A DNA stretch of 64,000 bases. It comes from Pseudeuparius sepicola (lineage: Eukaryota; Arthropoda; Insecta; Coleoptera; Anthribidae). The position numbers and the translations under genes were made by a program. The stretch covers positions 118,359,373-118,423,372 of the forward strand of contig OY987299.1 of assembly GCA_963920635.1 (NCBI GenBank), given 5' to 3'. The notes under the pieces are model-generated. The model had not been told where the DNA came from, did no database searches, and saw nothing but the letters and a program-made list of their open reading frames with translations. Positions 33,723-45,890 of this stretch are shown one piece after another; within the stretch, counting starts at the first letter, position 1; each line of letters opens with the position of its first letter.

Positions 33723-33828
33723 CAAGCTGAATTAGAACCACTTCTTGACATCCGATTGAGCTGAAATTTTGCATACACCTTTAGTTCTGGTGACATTACA
33801 ATACGCAATACTCAATATTGTAATACTT

Positions 33829-34070
33829 TCAAAATGGCCGTCGCCACAAGATGGCGGATAATGTATTTTTTGTCAACCCCCTTAATATGGATATCAAATG
33901 AAAGGGCTTGAAGACTAGAAAACGATAAAGTTAGTGACATCACATTAAATTCAAAATGGCCGCCGCTCCAAGATGGCGGATTAATTTTTTTCTTTTCAAT
34001 CCCCTTATTATGGGTATCAAATAAAATGGCTTGAAAAGTAGAAAACAATAATGTTATAATGTTATGTTAG
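33829..34070 (+). repeat. Tandem repeat, period about 122 bp
   Basis: Two successive diverged units, starting 33829 and 33951, each with TCAAAATGGCCG, CAAGATGGCGGAT, a CCCCTTA.TATGG.TATCAAAT block and GAAAAC.ATAA. Non-coding, satellite-like; similar GGCCGCC/ATGGCGG repeats are widespread in insect genomes. Confidence 0.8.
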
Positions 34071-34324
34071 AATTTTGTTACTGGTATACAATGGTGATGT
34101 CATCAATTTTGATTCCAAGGTTAGGTTTTTGGGATATTGCATCTTGATAATGATTTTAACTGGTCTAGTCAAATAAATGAGGTTTGCTCAAGGCTTAATA
34201 AAAGTTTTTACGCAAGTCTCAATTAAAAAAATGTTGTTTCCCATTCAGTCCTGATGTCGGTCTACTACAGCATGGTGTAAACAGCTTTAACGTACCATAT
34301 TTTAACATGGAGTCAGGCAGTAGA

Positions 34325-34441
34325 GTTTTTGCTGCTCAAAAGCGAATTTTGAAGTTGATATTCAGGAAACTTAGGTGTTTTCCAACGAACGGTAAAAATC
34401 ATGCCTACAATACACGAGGAAAAGAAAAGTTTAGGGCTTAG
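34325..34441 (+). pseudogene. LINE polymerase C-terminal remnant
   Basis: The frame VFAAQKRILKLIFRKLRC followed by NHAYNTRGKEKF matches the stretch after the reverse transcriptase in jockey/CR1-like proteins (AQKR.lR.if... and h.YnTR). It ends at a stop. Only fragments are left around it. Confidence 0.5.
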
Positions 34442-34599
34442 AAGGCCAACAATGCCTTACTATAAAAAATCACATGAATTCGCTGGACCCTAGTATTTTA
34501 GTCATTACAAGCTGGAACTATAGGCAGGTTCAAATCTCTGCTTAGTGAATTTGGCGAACGAAAGGAATATCGAATTTAACAACTATTGTATAATATTCA

Positions 34600-36208
34600 T
34601 TGTTACACTTTCTTGGATAATTGAGAGAAACCTGAGAATAAATTATGCGTATGTATCATAAAGTCTAAAATGATAACGTAGCGTGAAACATTATAGAATA
34701 TACAATTACACATATTTACGTCAACTGTAAACCAAAACAAAACGAATAAAGGAAATGGGGTTCCCGTTCTCACGTGGGAGCCATATTATTATTTAACCAA
34801 AGGGGGGCTGACAGTTTCCCGTCGCAGAACATCTGTACTGTAGGTGAGGAGAAATTACTTTTTAATCTTTGTTTCTTTTTGGGAATCGTTAAAATTAAGC
34901 CATTCACCTATTAACAAGTTTTAGATGAGTCGCGAAATCTCCTCGGTGAATGACTAGGTAATGAAAGCATACATATACATTATACATATTACATTACTAA
35001 TTTCTTAATGACATCATGTATGTTTTAACGAGACTGGCATTATTTAATATTTAATGCTCTAGATCACATTATAACTTCACCCTTCAGATGCCTTTACTTT
35101 TCAGTGAGTCGACGTGATATATGTATAAGCAACAGCTACAAAAAAATTATCTATAGCATTCCAAAATTCATGATATGAGCCATTAGATAAAAAAGTGTAA
35201 TGGCGGTGACCTATTATAGTTATTGTTTCTGTTTTTCGGGTCGTTGAACTGTTAAGCCGATGATAGTTTCCCACATTCCAAATATACCCTTTGGAATGTT
35301 TAAATGTACCAGGAGATTTGGACTTTACAATCATAAGTTATTGGTTTTTAAAAATAAGCCAATATTATTTCGGAGTCTTAAAATAGTATTCCAGGTAAAA
35401 GTCGTATTATTTATGATACTCGACTAAGTAAGTAAAAATGGCCGAGAGCGAGTTGAAATGCAGATGTGAAATTTATTGCTTTCTCTCGTACCATTTTTTT
35501 TAAATATGAATTATTACTGGCTTTGTTCCTTTCTAGTCTAGATCGGTTTAGTGCAGGATTACGTTATGCAATATTAAACACGTTTTCGACATTATCAAAG
35601 AGGGTGTGTAGGTATAAACTGATTTGGATAAACAATAAGCCATAATTATGGGTAATTTTTTTTGTCATATACAGATATACAGTGAGACTCACTTCAAAGC
35701 GGAGCACCCCTATAAAAGTTGTATTTGTCATCCGATTTTTTTAACGATAGGTCATCAAAAACTGTAGGTACTTTAGGGCAAAACCTGTGGGCAAAACGGC
35801 ACCTTTTATTTTAAAAAACCAAGACCTACTACGACATATTTTTTGGGTTAAAATTGTAAAAATCATATTGGGCATATTTTTATAACAATTCTGACTGCCC
35901 TACTCGATTGGACATCTATTAAAACGGTTTTGTAACAAATTTTGTTAAAAAATATTTAACAATAAAAATTCTAGAAATCAACGAATGAAAGTCGCGATTT
36001 ATTGTCAAGTTGCATGGGGATTGAAAACAATGGAAACTGTAACTTGCTTTATTACAAATGTATCACAGAACACCCAAATAGATATAGGTAACCGAATACA
36101 AGTAAAAATGAAATTTAATTTTTTTCCACTAATACACCATTTCCCTACTTCGATAAATTTGTCATACTTCATAATTTTTACATTAGTGTATTTTGTATTT
36201 AGGTATGA
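34600..36208. other. Unassigned spacer with one MITE-like end
   Basis: No gene recognised. At about 35679 a TA followed by CAGTGAGACTCACTTC, with a TCATCCGATTTTT block, resembles the left half of the 3839-4159 MITE family; the matching right end was not found. Confidence 0.4.
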
Positions 36209-36216
36209 CTATTGAC

Positions 36217-36998
36217 TATAGATGGCAAATGTCCGAGCATTTAAAATTTTGAGCAGGACACTTTTAAAAATGTCCGCCGAGGCCTCGAGCATTTATGGAC
36301 ATTTTTGAAAATGGTGCCATTTGATTGCTTCTGAAAAGACCCCATATGTATGACTTTTGATTAAAAAGCATAAAGTAAAACAAAAATAAAAAAAAATAAA
36401 ATATGTAAAATTTAAAAAAATGTTTCTAGTTACAGACTGAAGACAGATTTAGAAGACCCAACGCCTAGGTACATGTAGGATGTAGGTTAGTTAGAAATAC
36501 TTTTTACATTTTTGTACTAAATCTAAATAACTTCTTTATCTGTATTGGAGCCTTTGAACATTGAATTAAATGTTTTCTCATTCTTCTGCATGGGCAAAAT
36601 ATTCAGCTTTACAAAATTCACAAATAGGAGCAATTTTAATTTTTGGTCACTTCTTTTCTTGAAGTAATTCCAGACTATTGAATTTTGTTTGACCATTTTG
36701 CAAAGTAGGTACACAGTTCGCAATATTCTAGGTTAGAATTAGAAACGGTTTTGTAGTTTTATAGGTTAGAAATGGAGGGATTTTTTTTATAAATGACCAT
36801 AAATGCTCATAAATGACCATAAATGCTCACAAGTGACCAGAAATTCTCATTAATTCTCTAACTGATGACATTTATATAAATGATCATAAATGCTCCAAAA
36901 CTGCCGGACAGTTACCAAAAATGGCAAGACACTTTTAAAAATGTCCTGCTCTTAAATGCTCAAAATGCTTCTGCTCATAAATGCTCCAGCCATCTATA
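36217..36998. mobile_element. hAT-type MITE with 8-bp duplication
   Basis: Inverted ends TATAGATGGC (36217 inward and 36998 inward) are flanked by CTATTGAC (36209-36216 and 36999-37006). Subterminal blocks CACTTTTAAAAATGTCC and GAGCATTTA also occur on both sides. It is non-coding. A 10-bp tandem repeat lies inside. Confidence 0.85.
36789..36858. repeat. Seven 10-bp tandem units
   Basis: Alternating ATAAATGACC and ATAAATGCTC units, becoming imperfect in the last three. These are the same motifs as the subterminal sequence of the enclosing element. Confidence 0.85.
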
Positions 36999-37006
36999 CT
37001 ATTGAC

Positions 37007-37638
37007 ATTACCATTATTTGTAATAAACTACGTTAGAGTTTTAATTGTTTCTAATCTAAGTATCTAAGTACATGCAACTTGATTTAAGCGAGTAGGAGTA
37101 GGGAGGTAAAATAGGTACTTAAATCCCGATTTCCATTGGGGCAAATTGTAGATTTAGTAGTTTATGCCTCTGATTATACCTCACCAACTATTAAAGTTGT
37201 GCACCATCGAAAAATATTATCACAAACCAAAACGGCTTCATACAACACGGTTTTTACAACATCCTCTAGTAAGATCGTGAACCATCTGTCACACAAACCC
37301 AGTTCGATTGGACTGGTTGTACCTGTGTGGGCTGTGTACGGGACCTACCTGCTGAACGGGCTTCTCGCCACGGGCCATCCAATAATGACCCTTAATATCC
37401 GCAGTACATAGAGATGTTTTTCCCTTATTTTGTTTGCTAGATATCTTTTTCTTCAACTTTAGAGGTGTGTAGCGACGCCATATGCAGTTATTTCGCGGTA
37501 GGAATTATTTGTTTTTTTTTTTGTATTTTCTTGTTTCTTTGTATTTTTCACATATATGACAAATTTTGCATGTTGATCTAAAAATCTGAAGATATCCTTC
37601 GTCCATCACTCGCGAAGATGTTAACACAAATTAGCTTA
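37007..37638. other. Unassigned spacer with an uncharacterised open frame
   Basis: A 91-codon frame at 37136-37411 (plus) has no domain I recognise. No splice or promoter context supports it as a gene. Confidence 0.35.
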
Positions 37639-37642
37639 TTAA

Positions 37643-37998
37643 GACTCAATGTACAGCACGTACGTGGTGATTCAACATTTTGACCCATAAAACGGCTTTT
37701 TTCGATCTGTAGCGAGCAACACACATAATTTCAAACTTTTCAAATTTTAATCTAAATAATTACTCACATTTCGAGACAAAATTTATTTAAAAATATTTAT
37801 CGCAATGGCAGTTTTAGGCTTATTGCGCAAATGCTAATAACGGCCATTGTGATAAATCTTTTTAAATAATTTTTGTTTGAGAATGTGAGTAATTACTTAC
37901 AAAAGTTTAAAATTATGGGTGTTGCTCTCTACAGATCGAAAAAAGCCATTTAATGGGTCCAAATATTGAATCACCACGCACGTGCTGTACATTGAGCC
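37643..37998. mobile_element. MITE with TTAA duplication (piggyBac-type)
   Basis: TTAA flanks both sides (37639-37642 and 37999-38002). The inward ends G(A/G)CTCAATGTACAGCACGT are inverted repeats with one mismatch in the first 18 bp, and pairing continues imperfectly (GGTGATTCAA, GATCGAAAAAAG) to the centre near 37820. TTAA targeting is characteristic of piggyBac-like transposases. Non-coding. Confidence 0.75.
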
Positions 37999-38002
37999 TT
38001 AA

Positions 38003-39045
38003 TGTGCGGTGTTTGGTAAACATTTCAATTACTCATATATTATTACCTACTAATTACATTTTGCTGTCGTATGCCTAGTTGTTTTTACTGCATTTGCTTG
38101 GAATCTGACATATTAACTTATTTTCAGCGGTGCTTTTACTAGAATCAACAGAAACCGAGACAGACTAAGTGACCGCTTCACAGATTTTCGGCTGTAGTTG
38201 TGAAGTTTTAATGATTTAGATAAAAAAAAAGAGCACTCTCCATAACATATATGTTTGCAAAATCGGCCTATTTTCATAACAAACACCTGAATTTTAATGC
38301 CCAAAATGGAAATTTCCTAAAACTTTAAACTGATTTACATATTACTTGTACTTCTAACTAGCTGTATATTATTTATTACTCTGCTCATTTTTGATTCACA
38401 GGTGACAGAAAATGCTTCTGATAAAATTCACAAGTTTTATTTAAATACTCAAATAAACATTTTTGCGAAATGCACTAAGCATACCAAGTCAAATTATTTT
38501 CCTCGTTATTTTCCGTTTTGTTTAATTGGCCTATTTCGTGTTAGATAAAAACTTATCACATTTACTTACACATATATTTTTATATTTTCGTTGCCAGTTA
38601 ATTATCAAACTTTTTGCCCTGGGTTCTTATCAAACTTGTAAAGCCAAAACAAGTTTAATTTTGGAAGTAGTCTTTTGGCTGATTATGAGACTGGTTATTG
38701 TCTTTTTACCCTAGGCGACTGCATCATTAACTGAAATTGTTTGATAAAGGATTTTTTCGTCCAATAAAAAACTATCAACAGCAGGGGCCCTCTATAATTT
38801 ATTTATTTTAAAGAGTTAGTTAGTGTAAATACAATCTCACGTACGGACTTGCACAGGGTCGCACTAGGGATCATCCAGTGCGCGGGAATGCTCGTTTCAT
38901 CCTTTGTATCTGAGCTTGACATTTTATAATTAAGCCAAGTCAAAAAAATTATCTATGAAATGAGTAATTATAAGCGAAAGCATATGCCACTACGTTGCGG
39001 ATAATTGAACTAACCAGGAACGTCCCTGTGATCGGCACTTATTAT
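38003..39045. other. Unassigned spacer
   Basis: No supported gene or bounded repeat. Confidence 0.5.
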
Positions 39046-39537
39046 TATAGTCCTCCTTACGGCAGAATGCTTGCGACGTAAGGGGGAGGAACTCGCAAAT
39101 ATTGTAGAATTAGTCACAGTTCAGGGGCGTATCTCAATTTACGGCCTAAAAAATGAGGTCTGTGTGGTAGACGAATTACGCAGTTAACTTTACGTACTAT
39201 AGAAACAGGCATAAAACGAGTTGGCTAACTGCTTTTGTCAGCCGACTGCTTGGTAGAAGTGCTGTGTTGCCGTATTTCAAAGGCGATGTAAAGACGCGAC
39301 GATGTTGAAAAAATATAATAGGTGTTTTATCACACCGCGTTAAAAATAAATGATAAACAAAAATGGGTAAGTGGTCCCGTGATGCGAGCTTTGTTTTTTC
39401 GGTATAGTAGAGTTCAGAAATTCGGCTTCAATATGATAAAACTTGTATTCGCCAATCAATAACGACTACTCGTATAGGAAATCTCGCAACGCTGCCCGCA
39501 TTCTTTAGAAACGTTTTCTTTCGTGCTTTGGACTATA
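39046..39537 (+). repeat. Dispersed repeat, copy A (short form)
   Basis: Matches 45891-46603 in the same orientation, from TATAGTCCTCCTT to GTGCTTTGGACTATA, with scattered mismatches. It lacks about 230 bp that copy B has after GCTCAATTT. Near the start, TCCTCCTTACG pairs with CGTAAGGGGGAGGA as a small hairpin. Class unknown. Confidence 0.85.
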
Positions 39538-39757
39538 GCGTCTACCGAGTTTACGACCGTACGACCAATAGAAGCGCAGTTCGTCCCTTATGACGAGGTG
39601 ATCACGTTGACCACACAATAATTGGTAAAACTATTATTACTGAGTAGTCCACCAATGCGCCGTTCACTTATACTATTTCCTCATACGTGCGTCGTCATTA
39701 TCATTATCATACGACAGTGTAAAACAAATTGTTATTAATGATTTGGCCGGTCTAAAA

Positions 39758-39772
39758 ATTCTCTAGACTTTG
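39758..39772 (-). repeat. Lone P-like terminal repeat
   Basis: ATTCTCTAGACTTTG is identical to the right terminal repeat of the P-like element (12927-12941). No matching left end was identified. Confidence 0.45.
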
Positions 39773-41514
39773 ATTATAGTTCGTTTTACTTGAAGGCCTT
39801 GAGTCCATAACCACTTTTAGTTGAAAAACAATGGCAACGGCAATAACTGCATATTTACCTGTTAATGTGATAAAACATTTTTCTAAATGTAATCTTTGGC
39901 ATCTAGACACTTAAAATTATATCGCCCCATAAAGATTTTCTAAATACTTGAATGGATGTAGTAAATTAAATCAAACGCCAGCTAGGCTTCCCACGTTGGA
40001 TTTTATTATGAATAATTATTATGACATGAATGATAATTAATAACACACAAACATAATTACATTATCGAGTAAAAAATACATAGCTAATTTGTCACCCATA
40101 ACATGCGCAACATATAAATATGAGGGGAGGTCCAGTGGAAACATTTATTATTAGTTTAATTTTATTTCCCAAATGGCAAAATTCGTTTCGAATGCCAAGG
40201 TTATAGTGATGTTTTCTTGAACGATGATGCCATTGACCATTGTATAGCATGTCTATTTATATTGCTTTTCTCAAATAAATGCATGGCTAATAATATTTGC
40301 CCATTTTCAGATTTTTTGTTTTCTTGTTTGTTATACGTATACAGTATTGACACAGCATGTTCTAGAGTTACAAAAAATACACTTCTTCATATACCTACCT
40401 ATTTTTTCCCTACGCTCTATGGTTTCCACGATAGGTATGTTTAAAAGTAGACACCCTGTATATTAAATTATTGTTTTTGAGAAATTCTTCGGAATTCTAT
40501 TGTGGCTCAAATTGACTATGGATTTACCTAATTTCATATTTGGTGTGGAGTATTACACGCTAAGGGCGAGTGCGAGTTCACATTAAAGTTTCAAGTTAGT
40601 GCTACAGACCATAATATTGTTCATCAATTCTATTACACTCTGTATATCACACCTTTTCTACAGTATACCTTTACCTCTTTAGGTTTAGACCCAACCTGTG
40701 AGTCCTGCGACTCGATCTACCTAGACTTACTGCAAAAGGAAATAAAGTTCATTCTTAATATTTTTCTACTATATCCTAACAGATGAACAGTGTGCGAAAA
40801 GTAAGTAGGTATGTTTTTTCCTAACATATAAAAATATTCTTGTCGCATTTTCCATTTTTATATGATCGATATTCTACTTTGCGCCAGACTAAATAATTCA
40901 GTTTTGGCGGTTGTAAAACCCTCCGAATCCAGAAGGTAAACTTTTCTTGAATGTTTTATATTAAATTTAACTTCTTCCCGGGTCATGCATTTTTCATAAG
41001 CAAACAAACTGAATTCTGAAACAAAGTTGTATGGTTTTCTTTACTCTTCTGTGCTCTTATGCAAACAGCTATCCTGCTAACCCTTGCCAATTAACACATC
41101 TTTCCAAATTGAAATGTGTACCTAGTAGTGGTAGGTACAGTAGTGTTCAAATGCTATGTCGGCAGACCCTATACTACCATAGTAGTAGTTTGTATTTCCC
41201 TCGAGGACAGTTGGCAACGAATTATATAGCTGGGACTTAGAACTTAGAACCCCCATTAAGGAGGGTTCCAGGTCCCACCCTCAGTTCTTGCCGGATGCCA
41301 ATAAATATGGAAATTACAAACGCAAGGGTCTGGTAACATAACATATGAACACGAATGTACCTACCAAAATAACTGTTTGTCTGCGAGGGAAGAACTTACT
41401 TTAAACATTATAATATAATATAGGTATATGGGGAGGGGTATAACTATTATTTTAGCCAGGAAACATATTATTTCTTGAAATCGGCATTAAAATGTCCCAA
41501 AATCGTCATTAAAA
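39773..41514. other. Unassigned spacer with the 105-bp repeat
   Basis: No supported gene. It holds the second copy of the 105-bp identical segment (40436-40540). Confidence 0.5.
40436..40540 (+). repeat. 105-bp segment, identical to 20441-20545
   Basis: See 20441-20545. Here the segment stands alone, without the fold-back MITE arms on its left. Confidence 0.9.
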
Positions 41515-41516
41515 GC

Positions 41517-41559
41517 ACAGAAATCGTACAATAATGTAGCCCATTATTGTACGATTTTT
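41517..41559. repeat. Short hairpin
   Basis: AAATCGTACAATAATG pairs with CATTATTGTACGATTT across a five-base loop. Confidence 0.8.
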
Positions 41560-41953
41560 TCAATAAGTAGGCCTTGGCGAGATGTAAACATCAAACGTCA
41601 GACGCGGAGAAATCGCCCGTCAAAAGTGACCAAATATTCAAAACCCGACCGATAAAGGCTCATTTAACTTTTCGTACACATTGCGAAATTGTTTCCTATA
41701 GAAGCGCAATCCTTCAGTATACATATTTTAGTAAATTTGAAAAACAATAGATTTGTTGTGTAAGCTGCACAAGAAGCAGCAGTTTGGTTTTTCTGTCAGA
41801 AGGTGCCGTACATCATTATGCTTGTGCTAGGTAGAGCGATCGGTAAAGTCAAGCAACGCCGCGCGTAGTCGGTTCGTGGACGGGTGATCCCTTATTATTT
41901 ATTATTTTCTTGCCTAATAAAACATTTTTTTTCCGATTTCAAGAAAAATATAA

Positions 41954-42075
41954 TATGTACCTCGGCACTGAAGTTCTTTTTATGACTCATGTGGTTTATT
42001 TGCCTCGGCCAGAGGCCTCAGCAACTAAACTCCACATGAGTCATAAAAAGTTGAACTTCAGTGCCTTGGTACATA
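41954..42075. repeat. Long near-perfect hairpin of 122 bp
   Basis: The arms TATGTACCTCGGCACTGAAG...TTTTTATGACTCATGTGG and their inverse pair over about 45 bp with a three-base bulge and two mismatches; the loop itself contains CCTCGGCCAGAGG. The stem includes ATGACTCAT. It could be a small MITE or a transcribed hairpin. No target duplication was found. Confidence 0.8.
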
Positions 42076-42523
42076 AATAACTATTATCTGCTCGTATTCA
42101 AGTGTAAAACAAATAAAAGAGGCTGCACTCCAATAATTGCTCTAAGGCAGAGAAGTAGGTATTTCTATTATTCGGAGTTGAGTCCCTTACTACGACACGT
42201 ACTAGTGGGCGTAAAGCAATAAATTCAACAATTAATTCTATTTATTATCATTTTACTTATAAATATGCATTATGCGTATATTAATAGTAGTACATTTTCT
42301 TCGTGACGTCATATATCATATGCCAACAAGAAGACAGATGATTTCTAGTTGACAATCCACTTTTTGGATTTTTGCTGTCTATTAGACCGGGAGGTAGTAA
42401 CATATTTTTGGACGTGATTTTACCACATACTTGTAGCACAGCTTACGCTAACATGGTAAGCTGTGCTTGTAGGTTGCTGTAGGTATATGGATTTTACTCA
42501 GTATGCCTTTCAAAGGGCATTAT

Positions 42524-43202
42524 ATTGCGATAATTCTCACAATAATAATAAGCTATGAATCAGAGTCATCCTGGGTTCTTCATATATAGAAAACTGAGTT
42601 TTTTTAAAATAGAAAAATTCCTCGGAAAACCATAGGCATACCGTTTGCGTGGGCCCAAAGGGCTATTATTGTCACGTGAACTTGTATTTTAATATTTAAT
42701 TTTTCCACGTTTCTGAACAGGCTGCCAATGAGAAGTATGCAAGATGCAAGTTCTTTTTATGAAACTGCTGAGAACAGGATGGCATATCGTTTTCGCATGT
42801 CTAAGTACAGTTTAAATTGAATTTTATTTAAGCATTGTGTTAGTAAAGTGTACCTGGACATGCGCAAACGGTATGCCATCTTTTCTCCAGCAGTTTTATG
42901 ACAAGAACTTACATACCTACTTATCATTGGCAGCCTGTTCAGAAACGTGGAAAAAATTAAGTATTAAAATAAAAGTTCGCACGTGACACTAGTAAGTACT
43001 AGCCCTTTGGATCCACGTTAACGGTATGCCGAGGTTTTCCGAGGAATTTTCTATTTGGAACTTCATTATAAAACACATGGCAGCCTGACTAAAATCATAT
43101 CAAAACGCATATTTTTCGAATAAATAAAAACTCGCTTTTCCATATGAAGAACCCAGGATGACTCTCTGGTTCATACCTTATTATTGTGAGAATATACGCA
43201 AT
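42524..43202. mobile_element. Fold-back element, about 680 bp
   Basis: Imperfect long arms pair from ATTGCG at 42524 to CGCAAT at 43202, through AGAACCCAGGATGACTC, CCTCGGAAAACC, CGTTTCTGAACAGGCTGCCA and GACATGCG blocks. The centre is near 42830. No coding potential, and the target duplication is not clear. Confidence 0.75.
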
Positions 43203-44979
43203 AATTCCTCTGGAAATTCTATCAAGGTAAACGTGTAGAAACTAGATACTATAGCATACTCGATAGCATAGCAATATATCAACACAAAATACCATCCTAG
43301 CTAAAGCCTAGGTTAGCTGAAGGTCGCTTTATAGTGACATTGCCAAAAGGAAGTATTCTGACAGTTTGTTCTCCCAATTCCAAAGATATATTTATAATAG
43401 TTTGTTGCAAGGTCAGTAACTAACCTTGGTTTGTTGTAGTTATCCGTTATACCTAATTTTTTTAGCATTCCATTTCCATGCGTTCATAATATTTATTATG
43501 GTACGAAGTTAATCTAAAAGTTGAAAATTGTTACTTATATCCGTTATTTTTAGAAATACCTTTATAAAAATTTCGTTGACCAATTGAAATTGTAAGCAAA
43601 AACCTCGGCAAAAACGTATCTCAAAACGTGGTACTAACCTATATTTTGAGATAACTTTTTAACATAACATAGTAGCACAGAATAGGTATATAGCCTACGG
43701 CAAAGCGCTATTTTTCCGTGATAGTAGGTATAAGTAGGCATATTAACTTTGACTCCAAATGTATATTGAAGTTATTATTAATATATAAGAATAGTCGGAT
43801 ACTGCCAATAATTTTTATATTATTCGAATTCTCCGGAAAAATATGTTTTTGGTTATTTTAGAAATAATGAAAATAATCGAAATAATTCATTTAAATTAGG
43901 ACGCGACCTATATGTAAATGTAATGAAATTTGAACCGATTCTCGAAAGCCAAAAATTTATAGATCTCAATCTAAATTCATAATTTTTTCTTTTTATTTTT
44001 TCTTTTTCTTAAAAATATTTTCTATTCAAGTTTTGTCTCAATATCTTAACTTTTAATTTTGTAATATTGTCTGGTGATTTCCAGTTTGTTCATTACTTGT
44101 CGTATTTTTTTTAATCGCATTGTAGGTACCTATACCTACTGTACTAAAAGCTATCAAAATACTGCTACACCTTTATTCCTGCAAGGCGATTGTTTTATTT
44201 TTCTTTTATTTCCTACTGTTACTCGAATTGTTCCTTTATCTTTTATCTTCCAATTTATCTGTGCTTGATGCCCATTTTATCATAAACCTGAACTTATAGT
44301 TATGCAACAGTTATTGCAACAGTCGATTTTTGTCGTTTTAATCGAGCAGTGAATGACCTATCGTTTCTCCCTCGGTTTCTCCTATTTAAAATATCTCACA
44401 CTGCCACAACTCATTTTCTTTTTAACCTTGACCCTCACCTGAACCTTCATTTGTTGGCTCGTTTGCTGGTTTGGCATTTGCGAGTGCATGTGCTAAAACT
44501 GAACTCAAAGCATCTATTGTCTCGTCGGTTTGTTTTGTAGATAAAATTAAGGTCCCAGTGATGTGCAAATACTAAAACTTAATTTAATGTCTATCTAGAC
44601 ACTCTAAACAGAAAAGACAGGTAGCAAGTAGCAACTAAACAATAGTTTTATCAACAGAATCTTCAAGAGGTGGTGGAATCCTCACCATATCTTGAAAACG
44701 ATCAAGGCCCATTAGCCTTGACCCATTGGTCAACAACAACTCTATTATAATTCTGGGGTCAGTCCTATAATAATTATTGTTTTCGCCAAGATTTGACAGA
44801 GGTTTCGTGAATTTGTTCTTCATCTCTGTAGCAGCAGAAATGAACTTTCGCGATTCACATGTGCTTTTATAAGTTTGTTGTTCTTGTGTTTTGTTACCCA
44901 CTGGTTTAGTTTTTATTATAACGGTACCAACCAGACAACTCAAAAATATTTTGACGTCCAGAACGCCCTTCAAAGTTTA
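43203..44979. other. Region without a recognised gene
   Basis: Mostly AT-rich. On the minus strand a frame of about 112 codons (44973 to 44635) lacks an ATG at its upstream end; it has an ATG codon about 50 residues in. I recognise no domain. It could be a small terminal exon fed from the CpG-rich patch to its right. Confidence 0.3.
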
Positions 44980-45480
44980 GACACGAAACCACCTTCCGCC
45001 ACACTGCTCCCGAGCCAAACGCACACCGCGTCGCTCGCTGAAATCCCAGTCACGAACCGCTCTCATCTTACAGGCGAACCCACAGCATCCCGCTTACCAT
45101 CTTATCAGCCTTTAGATGCCCCCTCGAAAAAATCCACAGGCGTGAAATAATCCAACCACCGGCACAGCACTGTTTCGCACTTTCGGGTCGGGGAGGGCGC
45201 CGAAACAAGCGACGATCGCCGGATCAACAAGTGGTGCCGCGTCGGTAGGTACCAGCGGCAGCGTGGTGGCAACGGTCGCAGATCGCGAGGCGGACTGCGG
45301 CGCTGCTGGATCGGCCGGCGGTACCGGGACCAGCAGCGGCGCTCTCCGAAGAGAATGCACGGGCAGTTCGGGCGGACGTGTCCCCGGGAGCACCAGGTGG
45401 TGCCGCGCGTGAAGAACCGCCTGATAGTCGTGCCGGCGCCATAGAATTGTTTTGAAAAAGGTGCGACTTCGGTGTAGGAC
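44980..45480. other. CpG-rich patch with overlapping open frames
   Basis: A sharply GC- and CpG-rich island in AT-rich DNA. Open frames exist on both strands, including 138 codons on the minus strand (45528-45112) starting at an ATG, rich in Pro, Ala and Arg. None has a domain I recognise, and high GC alone removes stops. It could be a promoter/first exon or a captured GC-rich repeat. Confidence 0.4.
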
Positions 45481-45890
45481 CCGATTGGTTTGAAATTTGA
45501 CAATTTCCGACTTAACTCTCAACACCATTCACTCAACATTCCGATCTGATATTGATTACCTAAAGCTATTTTGTCCTTAACACACTGGCGGCGATAATAG
45601 GCGCCCGCAGAGCCCGCCGTGCGGGGGGGGGGGGCAGCTCCGGAAGGGGCCCCTAAAAACTGATCTATCCACTAATATTAGTTTTTGCAAAATATTAGAA
45701 GATATACTTAGAAGATTTTTATTTCAGGAAACAATAATTAACAGATCGTGAGGAAATTATTAAAACACCCCGAAAAACACAAAAAAATACATTTTTTGTT
45801 AAATTTTGTGCGTTTATTTGAAGTGCCTTTAGTTCCTCTTTTAAACTCGTATAGAGGTTAGAGGTAATTATTACGAAAAATATTCACTTC

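Noticed and set aside
44875..45150. 91-codon plus-strand frame rich in Ser, Thr and Pro
   Set aside because: No recognised domain; it overlaps other open frames in the CpG-rich patch, where few stops are expected.
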